From positions 1 to 64,000 of the forward strand of contig NZ_JADDOL010000016.1 in assembly GCF_016906305.1 (NCBI RefSeq): DNA of 64,000 nucleotides, given 5' to 3'. The position numbers and the translations under genes were made by a program. How positions within the stretch are numbered: the first letter of the stretch is position 1; each line of letters starts with the position of its first letter. Positions 42,917 to 53,119 of the stretch are shown here, in pieces. Under the pieces are notes generated by a model that worked only from the letters and a program-made list of their open reading frames with translations, was not told the origin of the DNA and ran no database searches. The DNA is from Alloalcanivorax marinus. GTDB lineage: Bacteria; Pseudomonadota; Gammaproteobacteria; Pseudomonadales; Alcanivoracaceae.

Positions 42917-44161
42917 ATGTCATCAAACGCTGAAACGGCGACGATGCCGGCGTGGCTGGTATGGATGCTGGCCACCGCCTGCGGTCTGATCGTCGCCAAT
43001 ATCTATTACACCCAGCCCCTGGTGGGCCCGATCGCCGAATCCCTGTCCCTGTCGCCGGCCGCCGCCGGCCTGATCGTGACCATGACCCAGGTGGGCTATG
43101 GCGTGGGCCTGCTGCTGATCGTGCCGCTGGGGGATCTGATCGAGAACCGCCGCCTGGTGATCTCGGTGATCCTGCTGGCCGCCGTGGCGCTGGTGGGGGC
43201 CCTGTTCGCCCGCCAGGCCACCCTGTTCCTGACCGCCGCCCTGTTCGTCGGCTTCGGATCGGTGGCGGTGCAGATTCTGGTGCCCTACGCCGCCCACCTG
43301 GCCCCGGCGGCGCGCCGCGGGCAGGTGGTGGGGACGGTGATGAGCGGCCTGATGCTCGGCATCATGCTGGCGCGACCGGTGGCCAGCGCGCTCACCGAGG
43401 CGTTCGGCTGGCAGGCGGTGTTCGTGCTGTCCTCGCTGCTGATGGTGGTGCTCAGCCTGGTGCTGGCGCGGGTCATGCCGCAACGGCGACCGACGGCGGC
43501 GCTGGGCTACGGCGGCTTGCTGCTGTCCATGGGGCGGCTGGTGCGCACCACGCCGATCCTGCGCCGGCGGGCCCTCTATCAGGCTTTTCTGTTCGCTGCC
43601 TTCAGCGTGTTCTGGACGGCGGTGCCGCTGCTGCTGGCCAGCCCGGTGTACGGCTTTTCCCAGGGCGACATCGCTCTGTTCGGCCTGGCCGGCGTGGCCG
43701 GGGCGGTGGCCGCGCCAATCGCCGGCCGGCTCGCCGACCGCGGGCTGACCCGTCCGGCCACGGTGACGGCGATGCTGATTGCCAGCGGCGCCTTCCTGCT
43801 CACCCTGATCGCCGAGCCAGGCACGGCGTTGGCGGTGGCACTGCTGGTGGTGGCGGCGGTGGTGCTGGATTTCGGTGTGTCCGCCAACGTGGTGCTGGGG
43901 CAGCGCGCCATCTACAGCCTGGGCGACAGCTACCGGGGCCGCCTCAACGGTCTGTACATGGCCACCTTCTTCACCGGCGGGGCGATCGGTTCGGCCCTGG
44001 GCGGCTGGTCCCAGGCCCACGGCGGCTGGGGACTGACCGGCTGGATCGGCGCCGCCCTGCCGCTGCTGGCGTTGCTGTACTTCCTGACCGAACTGGCGTT
44101 CGGCGTGCCCGAGCCGTTATGGATGGAAGGCGGTGAGGCGGAGGCCGGGGCCGGACGCTAG
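42917..44161 (+). CDS. MFS transporter
   Basis: This 414-residue major-facilitator protein has 12 hydrophobic segments. The N-terminus NIYYTQPLVGPIAESLSLSP and the first-loop motif GDLIENRRLV are typical of a drug/metabolite:H+ antiporter group of the DHA1 type (YnfM-related). Its cargo cannot be told from sequence. It follows the HD-GYP gene closely and converges on the GGDEF gene with four bases between the stops. Confidence 0.82.
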   Translation: MSSNAETATMPAWLVWMLATACGLIVANIYYTQPLVGPIAESLSLSPAAAGLIVTMTQVGYGVGLLLIVPLGDLIENRRLVISVILLAAVALVGALFARQATLFLTAALFVGFGSVAVQILVPYAAHLAPAARRGQVVGTVMSGLMLGIMLARPVASALTEAFGWQAVFVLSSLLMVVLSLVLARVMPQRRPTAALGYGGLLLSMGRLVRTTPILRRRALYQAFLFAAFSVFWTAVPLLLASPVYGFSQGDIALFGLAGVAGAVAAPIAGRLADRGLTRPATVTAMLIASGAFLLTLIAEPGTALAVALLVVAAVVLDFGVSANVVLGQRAIYSLGDSYRGRLNGLYMATFFTGGAIGSALGGWSQAHGGWGLTGWIGAALPLLALLYFLTELAFGVPEPLWMEGGEAEAGAGR

Positions 44162-44165
44162 CGCC

Positions 44166-45401
44166 CTAAAGCGTCGCCACCCGGCCCTGGTCGCTCATGT
44201 AGGCCACCCGGTTGCGGCCGGCGCCCTTGGCCTGATAGAGCGCCTCGTCGGCGCACTTGATCAGGGTGGTGGCGTCGGCGGCCCGCTCGCCGGCGCACAC
44301 CACCCCGACGCTGATGGTGACCACCTGACTGACCCGCGAGCCGCTGTGGGGCAGGCCCAGCTGTTCGATGCGGGTGCGCATCCGTTCGGCGAACACCAGG
44401 GCGTCCTTGAGACTGGTGTTGGCCAGCACCACCATGAACTCCTCGCCGCCGTAGCGGGCCACGAAGTCCTTGTCGCCCTGGGTCAGGGCGCGCGGAATGG
44501 AGGCCACCGTCTTCAGGCATTCGTCGCCGGCCTGGTGCCCGTAGGTGTCGTTGTACTGCTTGAAAAAATCGATATCGAACAGCAGCACCGAGGCGCGCTC
44601 GCCGGCACCGCCCCGGCCGAACCCGTGCAGCAGTTCGTCCAGCCGGGCCTCCATGCCGCGCCGGTTCAGGCAGCCGGTGAGGCCGTCCACGGTGGCCTGG
44701 CTCTCCAGTACGCGGTTGGCGGAGTGCAACTCGTCACGGTGCTGGAACAGCACGTTCTCGGACAGGAAATGCTGCCGCAGCAGGCGCTCGTAAATGTACT
44801 GCCCGAACAGGCTCATGCTGGCGCTGGCCAGGGACAGCAGCAGCAACACCAGCGACAGTTCCAGGCCGATGTGCGGGCTGGCGCGCAGACTGGCGGCCAG
44901 CGCCGCGATCAGCGCCACGCTGCCGGCCACCGCTCCGTAGAACGGAACCCGCAGCAGCACCGACATCAGCAGGATCGCCAGCGGGGTCTGCAGGAACAGG
45001 CTGAATCCGAGCGGGTGATTCACCGCCACGCCCATCCAGTCGCCGGTGAGGGCCACCGCGAAGGCCAGGGCCAGGCTCACCGTATGCAGCCAGCGCCGCC
45101 ACTCCGACCGCCGCGCCACCAGAATGGTGGCCACCGCCAGCATCGCGCACAGCAGCCGGGGCCGCCAGGTGCGCGCCGCCACCTCCGGTGAGATGTAGCA
45201 TTCCAGCGCCAGCGCCAGCGCCAGCAGCAGGATGACATTGAGCGCCGCCCAGGGCGCCACGGTGGCGACGCTGTTGCGGAAGAACTCGGCGAAATCCCGC
45301 TCCAGTGGACCCGGCAGGCGCAGGTGCCAGGGCAGGCGCAGATCGCTGCCGCTGGGCAAAACGCTGATCCGTTGCGATTCGTCTTTCAAGGTGTGTTCCA
45401 T
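44166..45401 (-). CDS. membrane diguanylate cyclase (GGDEF)
   Basis: This 411-residue protein has an N-terminal membrane region with six or seven helices (about 45-215), a short coiled coil and a GGDEF domain. The active site is GGEEF in ARYGGEEFMVVL and the metal site DIDFFKQYND. The inhibitory RxxD site is not intact: the Arg position is Gly in QGDKDFVARYGGEEF. The protein should make c-di-GMP with little product inhibition. It converges on the HD-GYP/MFS pair, so synthesis and breakdown genes are neighbours. Confidence 0.87.
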   Translation of the reverse strand: MEHTLKDESQRISVLPSGSDLRLPWHLRLPGPLERDFAEFFRNSVATVAPWAALNVILLLALALALECYISPEVAARTWRPRLLCAMLAVATILVARRSEWRRWLHTVSLALAFAVALTGDWMGVAVNHPLGFSLFLQTPLAILLMSVLLRVPFYGAVAGSVALIAALAASLRASPHIGLELSLVLLLLSLASASMSLFGQYIYERLLRQHFLSENVLFQHRDELHSANRVLESQATVDGLTGCLNRRGMEARLDELLHGFGRGGAGERASVLLFDIDFFKQYNDTYGHQAGDECLKTVASIPRALTQGDKDFVARYGGEEFMVVLANTSLKDALVFAERMRTRIEQLGLPHSGSRVSQVVTISVGVVCAGERAADATTLIKCADEALYQAKGAGRNRVAYMSDQGRVATL

Positions 45402-45519
45402 CCCCCCGACGCGGCCCCGCGGCCCGTCGCGACAAGCGGGTAAAAAAGACGGAAGTAGAGTAACAGCAAAGGTGCTCCGAATGCTTCCCTGGCGCGCCCT
45501 ATGGGCGGCGGCCCCGGCG

Positions 45520-45792
45520 TCAGTCCAGCAGCCCCAGCAGGGCGCGCTGACGGGCCGGGGTGAGCCGCCGGAAGCGTTGCAGCAGCACCTGCTCCTCGCG
45601 GCCCACCGGGATGGCGTGCTGCCCGGTGGTCTCCACCGTGGGCCAGTTGGCCAGGCTGTGCTGTATTCGGGCGACGATCTCCGCGTTCATGCTGCGGTGA
45701 TTGCGCGCCGCGGTTTCCGTGATGCGACCGCGCATGCCCGACGGAAACCGCACCACGAACTTCTCCGCCTGGCTGCTTGCGTCCTGCTTCAT
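45520..45792 (-). CDS. Arc-family ribbon-helix-helix DNA-binding protein
   Basis: This 90-residue protein has a ribbon-helix-helix domain in its first 50 residues (FVVRFPSGMRGRITETAARN, HRSMNAEIVARIQHSL), as in Arc repressors and the antitoxin ParD/Mnt group. A 35-residue C-terminal part ends LTPARQRALLGLLD. I see no toxin partner next to it. It is divergent from the LysR gene with 155 bases between, and may regulate itself. The ATG at 45792 follows GGTGGGG. Confidence 0.75.
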   Translation of the reverse strand: MKQDASSQAEKFVVRFPSGMRGRITETAARNHRSMNAEIVARIQHSLANWPTVETTGQHAIPVGREEQVLLQRFRRLTPARQRALLGLLD

Positions 45793-45947
45793 AGTCCCCA
45801 CCGACCTGAAAAAAAGAAGGGACCAAAATACGCACTTTTTTTCATCCGGGCGAGTGGCAAAGCGCCATGATCTGCCGGGACAGTGACGGAGTTAACAGGG
45901 GGCGGTGCTATACTCGTCCGGTTTTCCGGTTTTCGTCGAGCTCCTTC

Positions 45948-46898
45948 ATGAACATCGCCAGCGCCGATCTCAATCTGCTCAAGTACCTGGATGTGCTTCT
46001 GCGCGAAAAGAACGTGACCCGCGCCGCCGAGCAATTGGGCATCACCCAGCCGGCCATGAGCAACAGCCTCAAGCGGCTGCGGCTGATGTTCGGCGACCCG
46101 CTGCTGATTCGCACCAGCGAAGGCATGACCGCCACCGACCGGGCCCAGGAGCTGCAGCCGCTGGTACGGCAGCTGATCGCCCAGGCGGAGTCCCTGTTCA
46201 CGCCGGAGGACGGCTTCCGGCCGGCGGAAAGCCGCCGGGTGTTCCGCATCATGACCAGCGATTACGCCGAGGGCACCCTGGTGCCGCACATCGTGCGCCG
46301 GCTGCGCGAGGAGGCGCCCGAGGTGGTGCTGGATTTCGTCACCCCGTCGGACGTGAGCTACCCGGACATGGAGCAGGGGCGGGTGGACATGGCCATCAAC
46401 CGCTTCAACGAGATCCCCGGCTCCTTCCACCAGGTGACGCTGTGGCGGGACGCCTTCTCCTGCCTGCTCAACCGGGACAACCCCATCGCCCGCCATTTCG
46501 ACCTGGACAGCTACCTGTCCGCCCAGCACATCTGGGTGTCCAAGACCGGTTTCGGGGTGGGTTTCGGCATGAACCCGGAAAAGCTCGGCGGCCTGGGCTG
46601 GATCGACCATGCCCTGCAGCGGCTGGGCCGCAGCCGCAAGATCACCATCTTTACCCGCCACTATCAGATGCCCGGTCTGCTGGCCATGAACAACGACCTG
46701 GTGGCCACGCTGCCCAGCCGGGTGGCGCGCATGCAGGCGCAGAACCCGCAGCTGATCATCAAACCGCCGCCGTTCGAGATTCCCGAGTTCGAACTGAAAA
46801 TGGCCTGGTCGCCGCTGCTGCATCACAACGCCGCCCACCGCTGGCTGCGCCGGCTGATTCAGGAAGAAGCGGAACGGATTCTGGCGGAAGACCCCTGA
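45948..46898 (+). CDS. LysR-family transcriptional regulator
   Basis: This 316-residue LysR-type regulator has an N-terminal winged helix (LNLLKYLDVLLREKNVTRAA, then ITQPAMSNSLKRLRLMFGDPLLIRT) and a two-lobed ligand domain. It is of the NahR/NodD-like branch by its N-terminal pattern. Its targets are not evident; the downstream gene is convergent (seven bases between stops). A TATACT box lies 34 bases upstream of the ATG (45908-45913). Confidence 0.85.
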   Translation: MNIASADLNLLKYLDVLLREKNVTRAAEQLGITQPAMSNSLKRLRLMFGDPLLIRTSEGMTATDRAQELQPLVRQLIAQAESLFTPEDGFRPAESRRVFRIMTSDYAEGTLVPHIVRRLREEAPEVVLDFVTPSDVSYPDMEQGRVDMAINRFNEIPGSFHQVTLWRDAFSCLLNRDNPIARHFDLDSYLSAQHIWVSKTGFGVGFGMNPEKLGGLGWIDHALQRLGRSRKITIFTRHYQMPGLLAMNNDLVATLPSRVARMQAQNPQLIIKPPPFEIPEFELKMAWSPLLHHNAAHRWLRRLIQEEAERILAEDP

Positions 46899-46905
46899 CG
46901 CCGGC

Positions 46906-48343
<1,438 letters not shown>

Positions 48344-48440
48344 ACTCGCGACGCGTCGACGGGTCTCAGAGCACGGCCCGGGTCGTCCCGGCCCGGGTCC
48401 GAAGGACGACCACCCCGAACAATAAAAAAGGAGTGTACCC

Positions 48441-48839
48441 ATGAAACGCCTGCTGATTTCCGCCCTGGCCCTGTGCCTGGCCGGCCCGGCCCTGGCCGTG
48501 GCGCCGGAAAACCCGGAACGGATCAACGGCATGATCGCCGAGCTGGAGTCCCTGCACGCCAGCGGCCAGGCCCTGAAGAAGGGCTACGACCCCGCCGACG
48601 AGAGTGCCCTGAAAACCTGCCGCGCCGAGCACGGCGCGCTCCACGAGCAGGCGGTGGCCCTGCGCGACCGCGCCGCCAAGCTGCCGCAGCTGGCCTACCG
48701 GGTCAATCTGACCATGGCCGCCAGCGCCGCCGCCGATTGCGTGGCCTGTGACCAGGGCGCCGACCGGTGCGACGCGGTGGCCCCGGCCCTGGCCCGCACC
48801 CGTCAGCAGATGGAAACCCCCGCCGCCAAGCCGCAATAA
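48441..48839 (+). CDS. small secreted protein, unknown function
   Basis: This 132-residue protein has a signal peptide (1-19, ALA-VAPEN) and a mostly helical mature part with four cysteines (KTCRAEH, then DCVACDQGADRCD). There is no CxxCH heme site. AAAAAAGGAG precedes the ATG. I do not recognise the family; a periplasmic helical bundle stabilised by disulfides is a guess. Confidence 0.65.
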   Translation: MKRLLISALALCLAGPALAVAPENPERINGMIAELESLHASGQALKKGYDPADESALKTCRAEHGALHEQAVALRDRAAKLPQLAYRVNLTMAASAAADCVACDQGADRCDAVAPALARTRQQMETPAAKPQ

Positions 48840-48840
48840 A

Positions 48841-48878
48841 GGAAGGCGCCGCGCGGCCTGCGTCGCGCGGCGCCTTCC
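48841..48878. repeat. 15-bp perfect hairpin downstream of the secreted-protein gene
   Basis: Perfect inverted arms (48841-48855 and 48864-48878) surround an eight-base loop, starting two bases after the stop codon. There is no T tract on either side, so it may stabilise the mRNA 3' end rather than terminate. Confidence 0.7.
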
Positions 48879-48916
48879 GCTATGCTCAAGCTTCTGTTAT
48901 CACGCCGGGAGCCGCC

Positions 48917-49513
48917 ATGGCCCGCTGGATCGAACCGGTCATCCTGGAAGGCGATCGGGTCACGCTGGAGCCGCTGACGGCGGCCCACGCCGACGACCTG
49001 ATCGACGCCTGCCAGGATGGCGAACTCTGGAAACTCTGGTTTACCTTCGCGCCGTCCCCGGACCGGGTGGCGGCCTACATTGATGCCGCTTTGGCCGGCC
49101 GTGATCAGGGCGATCTGCCGTTCGCGGTGCGCCACAAAGCCAGCGGCCGGGTGATTGGCAGCACCCGCTTTTTCCGCGTCGACGAGGACCATCGCCGCCT
49201 GGAGCTGGGGCACACCTGGTACGCCGCCGCCCACCAGCGCACCGGCGTCAACACGGAGTGCAAATGGCTGTTGCTGCGCCACGCCTTTGAAACCCTGGAC
49301 GCCATCGCCGTGGAGTTCCGCACCCACTGGCACAACCGCGCCTCCCGGGCGGCCATCGCCCGGCTCGGCGCCAAGCAGGACGGCGTGCTGCGCAACCACA
49401 CGGTGAGCGAGGACGGCGTCTACCGGGACACGGTGGTGTTCTCGATCATCAATCAGGAATGGCCGGCGGTGCGCCAGAATCTGCGCTTTCTGATGGCGCG
49501 GGGCGGGCCGTGA
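48917..49513 (+). CDS. GNAT-family N-acetyltransferase (RimJ/RimL-like)
   Basis: This 198-residue protein has the RimJ/RimL-type acetyltransferase fold, with VTLEPLTAAHADDL at the start, the beta-bulge region LELGHTWYAAAHQRTGVNTE and the HNRASRAAIARLGAKQDGVLRNH acceptor-side segment. The substrate is unknown; relatives acetylate ribosomal proteins or small molecules. Its stop overlaps the acpH GTG start (GTGA). Confidence 0.82.
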   Translation: MARWIEPVILEGDRVTLEPLTAAHADDLIDACQDGELWKLWFTFAPSPDRVAAYIDAALAGRDQGDLPFAVRHKASGRVIGSTRFFRVDEDHRRLELGHTWYAAAHQRTGVNTECKWLLLRHAFETLDAIAVEFRTHWHNRASRAAIARLGAKQDGVLRNHTVSEDGVYRDTVVFSIINQEWPAVRQNLRFLMARGGP

Positions 49514-50112
49514 ACTACTTCGCCCATCTGGCCCTGGCCCAGCCCACCGCCGAATCCAAGGTGGGCAATCTGCTCGGCGATTTCATGCGCGGCGTGCGCG
49601 AGGAGGCCTTGCCCGAGCCGGTGCGGCGCGGCCTGCTCAATCACCGGCTGGTGGACCGGGTCACCGACGACCACCCGCCGGTGCGCCACAGCCGGCGGCT
49701 GTTCGCCGCGCCCCGGCGGCGCTTCGCCGGGGTCGCCCTGGACGTGCTGTTCGATCATTTTCTGGTGCGTCACTGGGACCGCTTCCACGATGAGCCCCTG
49801 CACCGGGCCATCGACCGGGACTACCGCCTGCTGGGCGAAGGGCGGGCACTGATGCCGGTGCCCATGCGGGCGGTGGTGGAGCGCATGGTGGCCCAGGACT
49901 GGGTGCGCCATTACGCCGAACTGGACACGGTGGGGCGGGCGCTGGACCGCATCGCCGCCCGGGTGCGCTTCGCCAACCGGTTCCAGGGCTGCCAGGCGGA
50001 TATCGAGTGCCACTACGAGCGTCTGGAGGCGGTGTTCCTGGACCTCTACCCCGGTCTGCAGCGCACCGTGGCCGAGCAGGCCCTGGAGCGGGCGCCCTTT
50101 ACAGGGGATTGA
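49510..50112 (+). CDS. acpH: acyl carrier protein phosphodiesterase (DUF479)
   Basis: AcpH (200 residues) removes the phosphopantetheine arm from acyl carrier protein. The start NYFAHLALAQPTAESKVGNL and LGDFMRG, the metal-site HRLVDRVTDDHP and LFDHFLVRHW are typical of the family. I chose the GTG at 49510, which overlaps the GNAT stop, because it gives the canonical (M)NYFAHL start. The last 14 bases overlap the convergent SDR gene. Confidence 0.87.
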   Translation: MNYFAHLALAQPTAESKVGNLLGDFMRGVREEALPEPVRRGLLNHRLVDRVTDDHPPVRHSRRLFAAPRRRFAGVALDVLFDHFLVRHWDRFHDEPLHRAIDRDYRLLGEGRALMPVPMRAVVERMVAQDWVRHYAELDTVGRALDRIAARVRFANRFQGCQADIECHYERLEAVFLDLYPGLQRTVAEQALERAPFTGD

Positions 50113-50932
50113 TGCCCAGCAGCTTCATGCTTTCCCGGTAGAGTTTTTCGCCGCTGGCCTTGTTGCGCGCCCGCGGTGACCGGGCGGCCGGGCCCTTGGC
50201 GTCGAAATAGCCGCCGGTGACGCCGTTGTAGCGGTCGTCCAGGGCCAGGCTCACCGGCAGGCGCGCGGCGTTTTCCGGGGTGGTCAGGGTGGGGCGGATG
50301 GCTTTCATCAGCAGTTCCGGCGTGTACCGGAAAATCGGCGTGTCCACGCCGCCCGGGTGCAGCGCGTTACTGGTGATGTCCTGGGCGGCCAGGCGCTGGG
50401 CCAGCACGTCGCTGAACAGAATATTGGCCAGCTTGGACTGCCCGTAGGCGTCCAGCATCAGATAGGGCCGGCGCCCGCGCCAGGTGCCCGGGTTGATGCG
50501 CCCCAGCCAGTGGGCCACCGAGGCCACATGCACCACCCGCGCGCCGGGACGCTGCTGCAGCAGCGGCAGCAGCAGATGGGTGAGCAGCACCGGCGCCAGG
50601 TAATTGACCCCGAACTGCATCTCGAAGCCGTCGGCGGTGAACTGCTGCCGGCGCGGCACCACGCCGGCGTTGTTGATCAGCACGTCCAGGCCGTCCAGTT
50701 CGTCGTTGAGCTGGCCGGCCACGCCGCGCACCCGGTTCAGGTCCGCCAGATCCAGGCTCACCACCCGTACCCGGGCGTCCGGGCTGTTGTGCTTGATGCG
50801 TGCCAGGGCCGCCTGCCCCTTGGCCCGGTCGCGGCAGGCGAGAATCACTTCCGCGCCGCGGGCCGCCAGTTGCTCGGCGGTGCACAAACCAATGCCGGAA
50901 TTGCCACCGGTGATCAGAACCCGTTTGCTCAT
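50099..50932 (-). CDS. SDR-family oxidoreductase (retinol dehydrogenase/protochlorophyllide reductase-like)
   Basis: This 277-residue short-chain dehydrogenase has the cofactor motif TGGNSGIG, NNAGVV, an HVASVAHW serine segment and the catalytic YGQSK. The arginine after the second strand (ACRDRAKG) suggests NADP use. It belongs to the broad group of retinol/WW-domain-type SDRs with unknown bacterial substrates. The downstream end overlaps acpH tail-to-tail by 14 bases. Confidence 0.82.
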   Translation of the reverse strand: MSKRVLITGGNSGIGLCTAEQLAARGAEVILACRDRAKGQAALARIKHNSPDARVRVVSLDLADLNRVRGVAGQLNDELDGLDVLINNAGVVPRRQQFTADGFEMQFGVNYLAPVLLTHLLLPLLQQRPGARVVHVASVAHWLGRINPGTWRGRRPYLMLDAYGQSKLANILFSDVLAQRLAAQDITSNALHPGGVDTPIFRYTPELLMKAIRPTLTTPENAARLPVSLALDDRYNGVTGGYFDAKGPAARSPRARNKASGEKLYRESMKLLGINPL

Positions 50933-51017
50933 GGTGCGGCTGTCTCCTGGAAAGAGGGAGGTTCGATCCTAGCAAATTCGCGGTGATCGCCGGGGCCTGA
51001 ACGCCGCCGGCCCCCTG

Positions 51018-51887
51018 TCAGTGGGGCAAGGTGGCCAGCCACTGCTCGATGGCGTCCACCACCGCCGGCCAGTGGCGGCCCTGCAAAAGCAGGTGCGGGC
51101 CGTCGGCGAAGTATCGATAATCGCCCCGTTCGCCCAGGTGCTGGTTCAGCCGCCGGATGCCGATGGCCGGCACCGAGGTGTCCTCACCGCCGTACAGCAC
51201 CAGGGTGGGGCGGGTCAGCCCGGGTGCCGCGTCGCTGGCGCTGTCCGCCAGCTTGATCAGCCCCCAGTAGGCGTCCATGCGCACCCGGCGCATCACCTGG
51301 GGGTCGTCCGCCAGGCGCCGGGCGGCGGCGGGCGCCAGCCGGGGGTCGTCCGGCGGGCGCGACACGTTCAGTTTGTAGCCCGGCGCCAGGGTGGCGGCGG
51401 TGGCGATCAGAACGTTCCAGCCGTAGCGCAGTCGAATGCCTTCGCGCACTGCCGGCGCGGCCAGAATCAGGCCGTCCACCGGCAGCTCCGGGTGGCGCGC
51501 CGCCACCAGGATGGCCACGGCGCCGCCCAGGCTTTCGCCGAGCAGATAGAGGGGCTGGTCCGGGTGCTGGCGGGCCGCCCGCCGCACCAGGTCGGCGGCG
51601 TCCGCCACCAGCCGCTGCTCGCCGGCCCAGCGGCCATCCAGGAGAGTGCGGTCGCCGAAGCCGGCCTGGTCGAAGGCGTACACGGTGTAGCCGGCGTCGG
51701 CCAGGGCCGGCGCCGCCAGATTGAAGGCGTCGTCGTGGTCGCCGAAACTGTGCAGAGCGACCAGCACGGCCCGCGGCGGGCCCTCGGCGGACCAGATCCG
51801 GGGTTCCGGCGGAGGCGGCGCGGGGACCGTGGCGCAGGCGGAAAGGGCGAACGGCATCAACAGACAAACCAGGAATCGCGATGACAT
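51018..51887 (-). CDS. alpha/beta hydrolase lipoprotein (monoacylglycerol lipase-like)
   Basis: This protein of about 289 residues is a lipoprotein (lipobox ALSAC) with a serine-hydrolase fold. The oxyanion region LVALHSFGDHDDAF, nucleophile GESLGG and late Asp (GGEDTSVP) and His (DGPHLLLQ) fit the S33/monoglyceride lipase group. It may act on lipids at the cell envelope. I prefer the ATG at 51887; a TTG at 51893 is also possible. Its start overlaps that of the divergent 3D-domain gene, an unusual arrangement. Confidence 0.8.
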   Translation of the reverse strand: MSSRFLVCLLMPFALSACATVPAPPPPEPRIWSAEGPPRAVLVALHSFGDHDDAFNLAAPALADAGYTVYAFDQAGFGDRTLLDGRWAGEQRLVADAADLVRRAARQHPDQPLYLLGESLGGAVAILVAARHPELPVDGLILAAPAVREGIRLRYGWNVLIATAATLAPGYKLNVSRPPDDPRLAPAAARRLADDPQVMRRVRMDAYWGLIKLADSASDAAPGLTRPTLVLYGGEDTSVPAIGIRRLNQHLGERGDYRYFADGPHLLLQGRHWPAVVDAIEQWLATLPH

Positions 51888-52351
51888 CGACAAAGTATGC
51901 CGACATCGAGGTGAAGGGCGGGTTCAGAACCCAACCGGCGCGCCGGCTCCGGGCGGCCGCCGCGTTGCTGGCCGTGCTGGCGGTGGCGGCGCCGTGGCCG
52001 GCGACGGCGCAGCATCCCCCCGCCGAAGCGTTCAAGGAAACCACCACGGTCACCGCCACCGCCTACAATTCCCTGGAGGGCCAGGGCGGCGGCAACGACC
52101 ACAGCGTGGCCGCCTGGGGCGATACCCTGGTGCCCGGCATGAAGGCCATCGCCGTGTCCCGGGACCTGATCGGCGCCGGCCTGGATTACGGCACTCCGGT
52201 GCGCATCGAGGGCCTGGACGGAGTCTGGTACGTGCGCGACAAGATGCACAGCCGCTGGCAGAACAAGATCGACATCTACATGGGCGAGGACCTGGACGCG
52301 GCCCGCGATTGGGGCCGCCGCCGGGTGGTGATCCACTGGGGCGAGGAATAG
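51881..52351 (+). CDS. secreted 3D-domain (double-psi beta-barrel) protein
   Basis: This 156-residue protein has a long signal peptide (cut near residue 44, ATA-QHPP) and a 3D domain, the fold shared with lytic transglycosylases such as MltA. The residues DKMHSRWQNKIDIYMGED resemble the three-aspartate motif. A role in cell-wall cutting is possible but the protein lacks other MltA parts. AGGAA precedes the ATG. It converges on the SDR gene downstream. Confidence 0.75.
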   Translation: MTSTKYADIEVKGGFRTQPARRLRAAAALLAVLAVAAPWPATAQHPPAEAFKETTTVTATAYNSLEGQGGGNDHSVAAWGDTLVPGMKAIAVSRDLIGAGLDYGTPVRIEGLDGVWYVRDKMHSRWQNKIDIYMGEDLDAARDWGRRRVVIHWGEE

Positions 52352-52360
52352 CCGCGCCGG

Positions 52361-53119
52361 TCAGCGGCTCAGCCGGCGCATCAGCTCCCGGGTGACCCAG
52401 CGCGGCGCCAGTTTTTCCAGTAACACCGTGACCCGGAACGGCAGGCCCACCGGGGTGTGGACCTTGCCGCTGTCCAGCGCCTGTTCCGCCGCCCGGGCGA
52501 CGTCGTCGGCGTTCAGCTTGACCCCCATGCGGTCCACCACCGCCGCCCGGTAGCGCTGGCCGGTGACCATCGGCGTGTTCACGAACGGCGGCATCAGATC
52601 CTGCACCACGATGCCGTGCCGCCGCCATTCCAGATTGAGCGCCTCGGTGAGGCCGCGCACCGCGAACTTGGAGGCGGAATACACCGCCAGGTCCGGCACG
52701 CCGTACAGGGCCGAGGCGGAGCTCATGTTCAGCACCCGGGGCCGGGTCGACCGCTTGAGGTGAGGCAGGCACGCCAGGCTCATGTGCAGCACCCCTTTCA
52801 CGTTGATGTCCAGGGTGCGGTGGTGGTTCAGCAGGGACACCTCTTCCACCGGTCCCATATGCAGCAGCCCGGCGCTGTTGAACAGCACGTCCAGGCCGCC
52901 GGCCTGGGCGGCGAAGGCGTCGGCGGCGGCCCGGCAGGCGGCCGGATCGGTCACGTCCACCGCCTGGAACCAGGTGTCGGCGCCCAGTTCGGCGTGCACC
53001 GAGCGCAGGGCATTGTCGTTGACGTCCACCAGCCCCACCTGCCAGCCCCGGGCGTGGAAGCGCTGGGCGGTGGCCAGGCCGATGCCGCTGGCGGCGCCGG
53101 TGATCAGAATGCGGTTCAT
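52361..53119 (-). CDS. SDR-family oxidoreductase of the monooxygenase operon
   Basis: This 252-residue short-chain dehydrogenase has TGAASGIG, FNSAGLL, MSSASALYG and the catalytic YSASK. It is the third gene of a leftward operon with a flavin monooxygenase and an esterase, overlapping the esterase by four bases. It probably interconverts an alcohol and ketone, feeding or following Baeyer-Villiger chemistry. The order equals that of Rv3083-Rv3084-Rv3085 in the mycobacterial mymA operon. Confidence 0.85.
   Translation of the reverse strand: MNRILITGAASGIGLATAQRFHARGWQVGLVDVNDNALRSVHAELGADTWFQAVDVTDPAACRAAADAFAAQAGGLDVLFNSAGLLHMGPVEEVSLLNHHRTLDINVKGVLHMSLACLPHLKRSTRPRVLNMSSASALYGVPDLAVYSASKFAVRGLTEALNLEWRRHGIVVQDLMPPFVNTPMVTGQRYRAAVVDRMGVKLNADDVARAAEQALDSGKVHTPVGLPFRVTVLLEKLAPRWVTRELMRRLSR

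Noticed and set aside
45520-45792. Toxin-antitoxin pair with the ribbon-helix-helix gene
   Set aside because: No toxin-like frame lies on either side; the neighbours are a GGDEF gene and a LysR gene.
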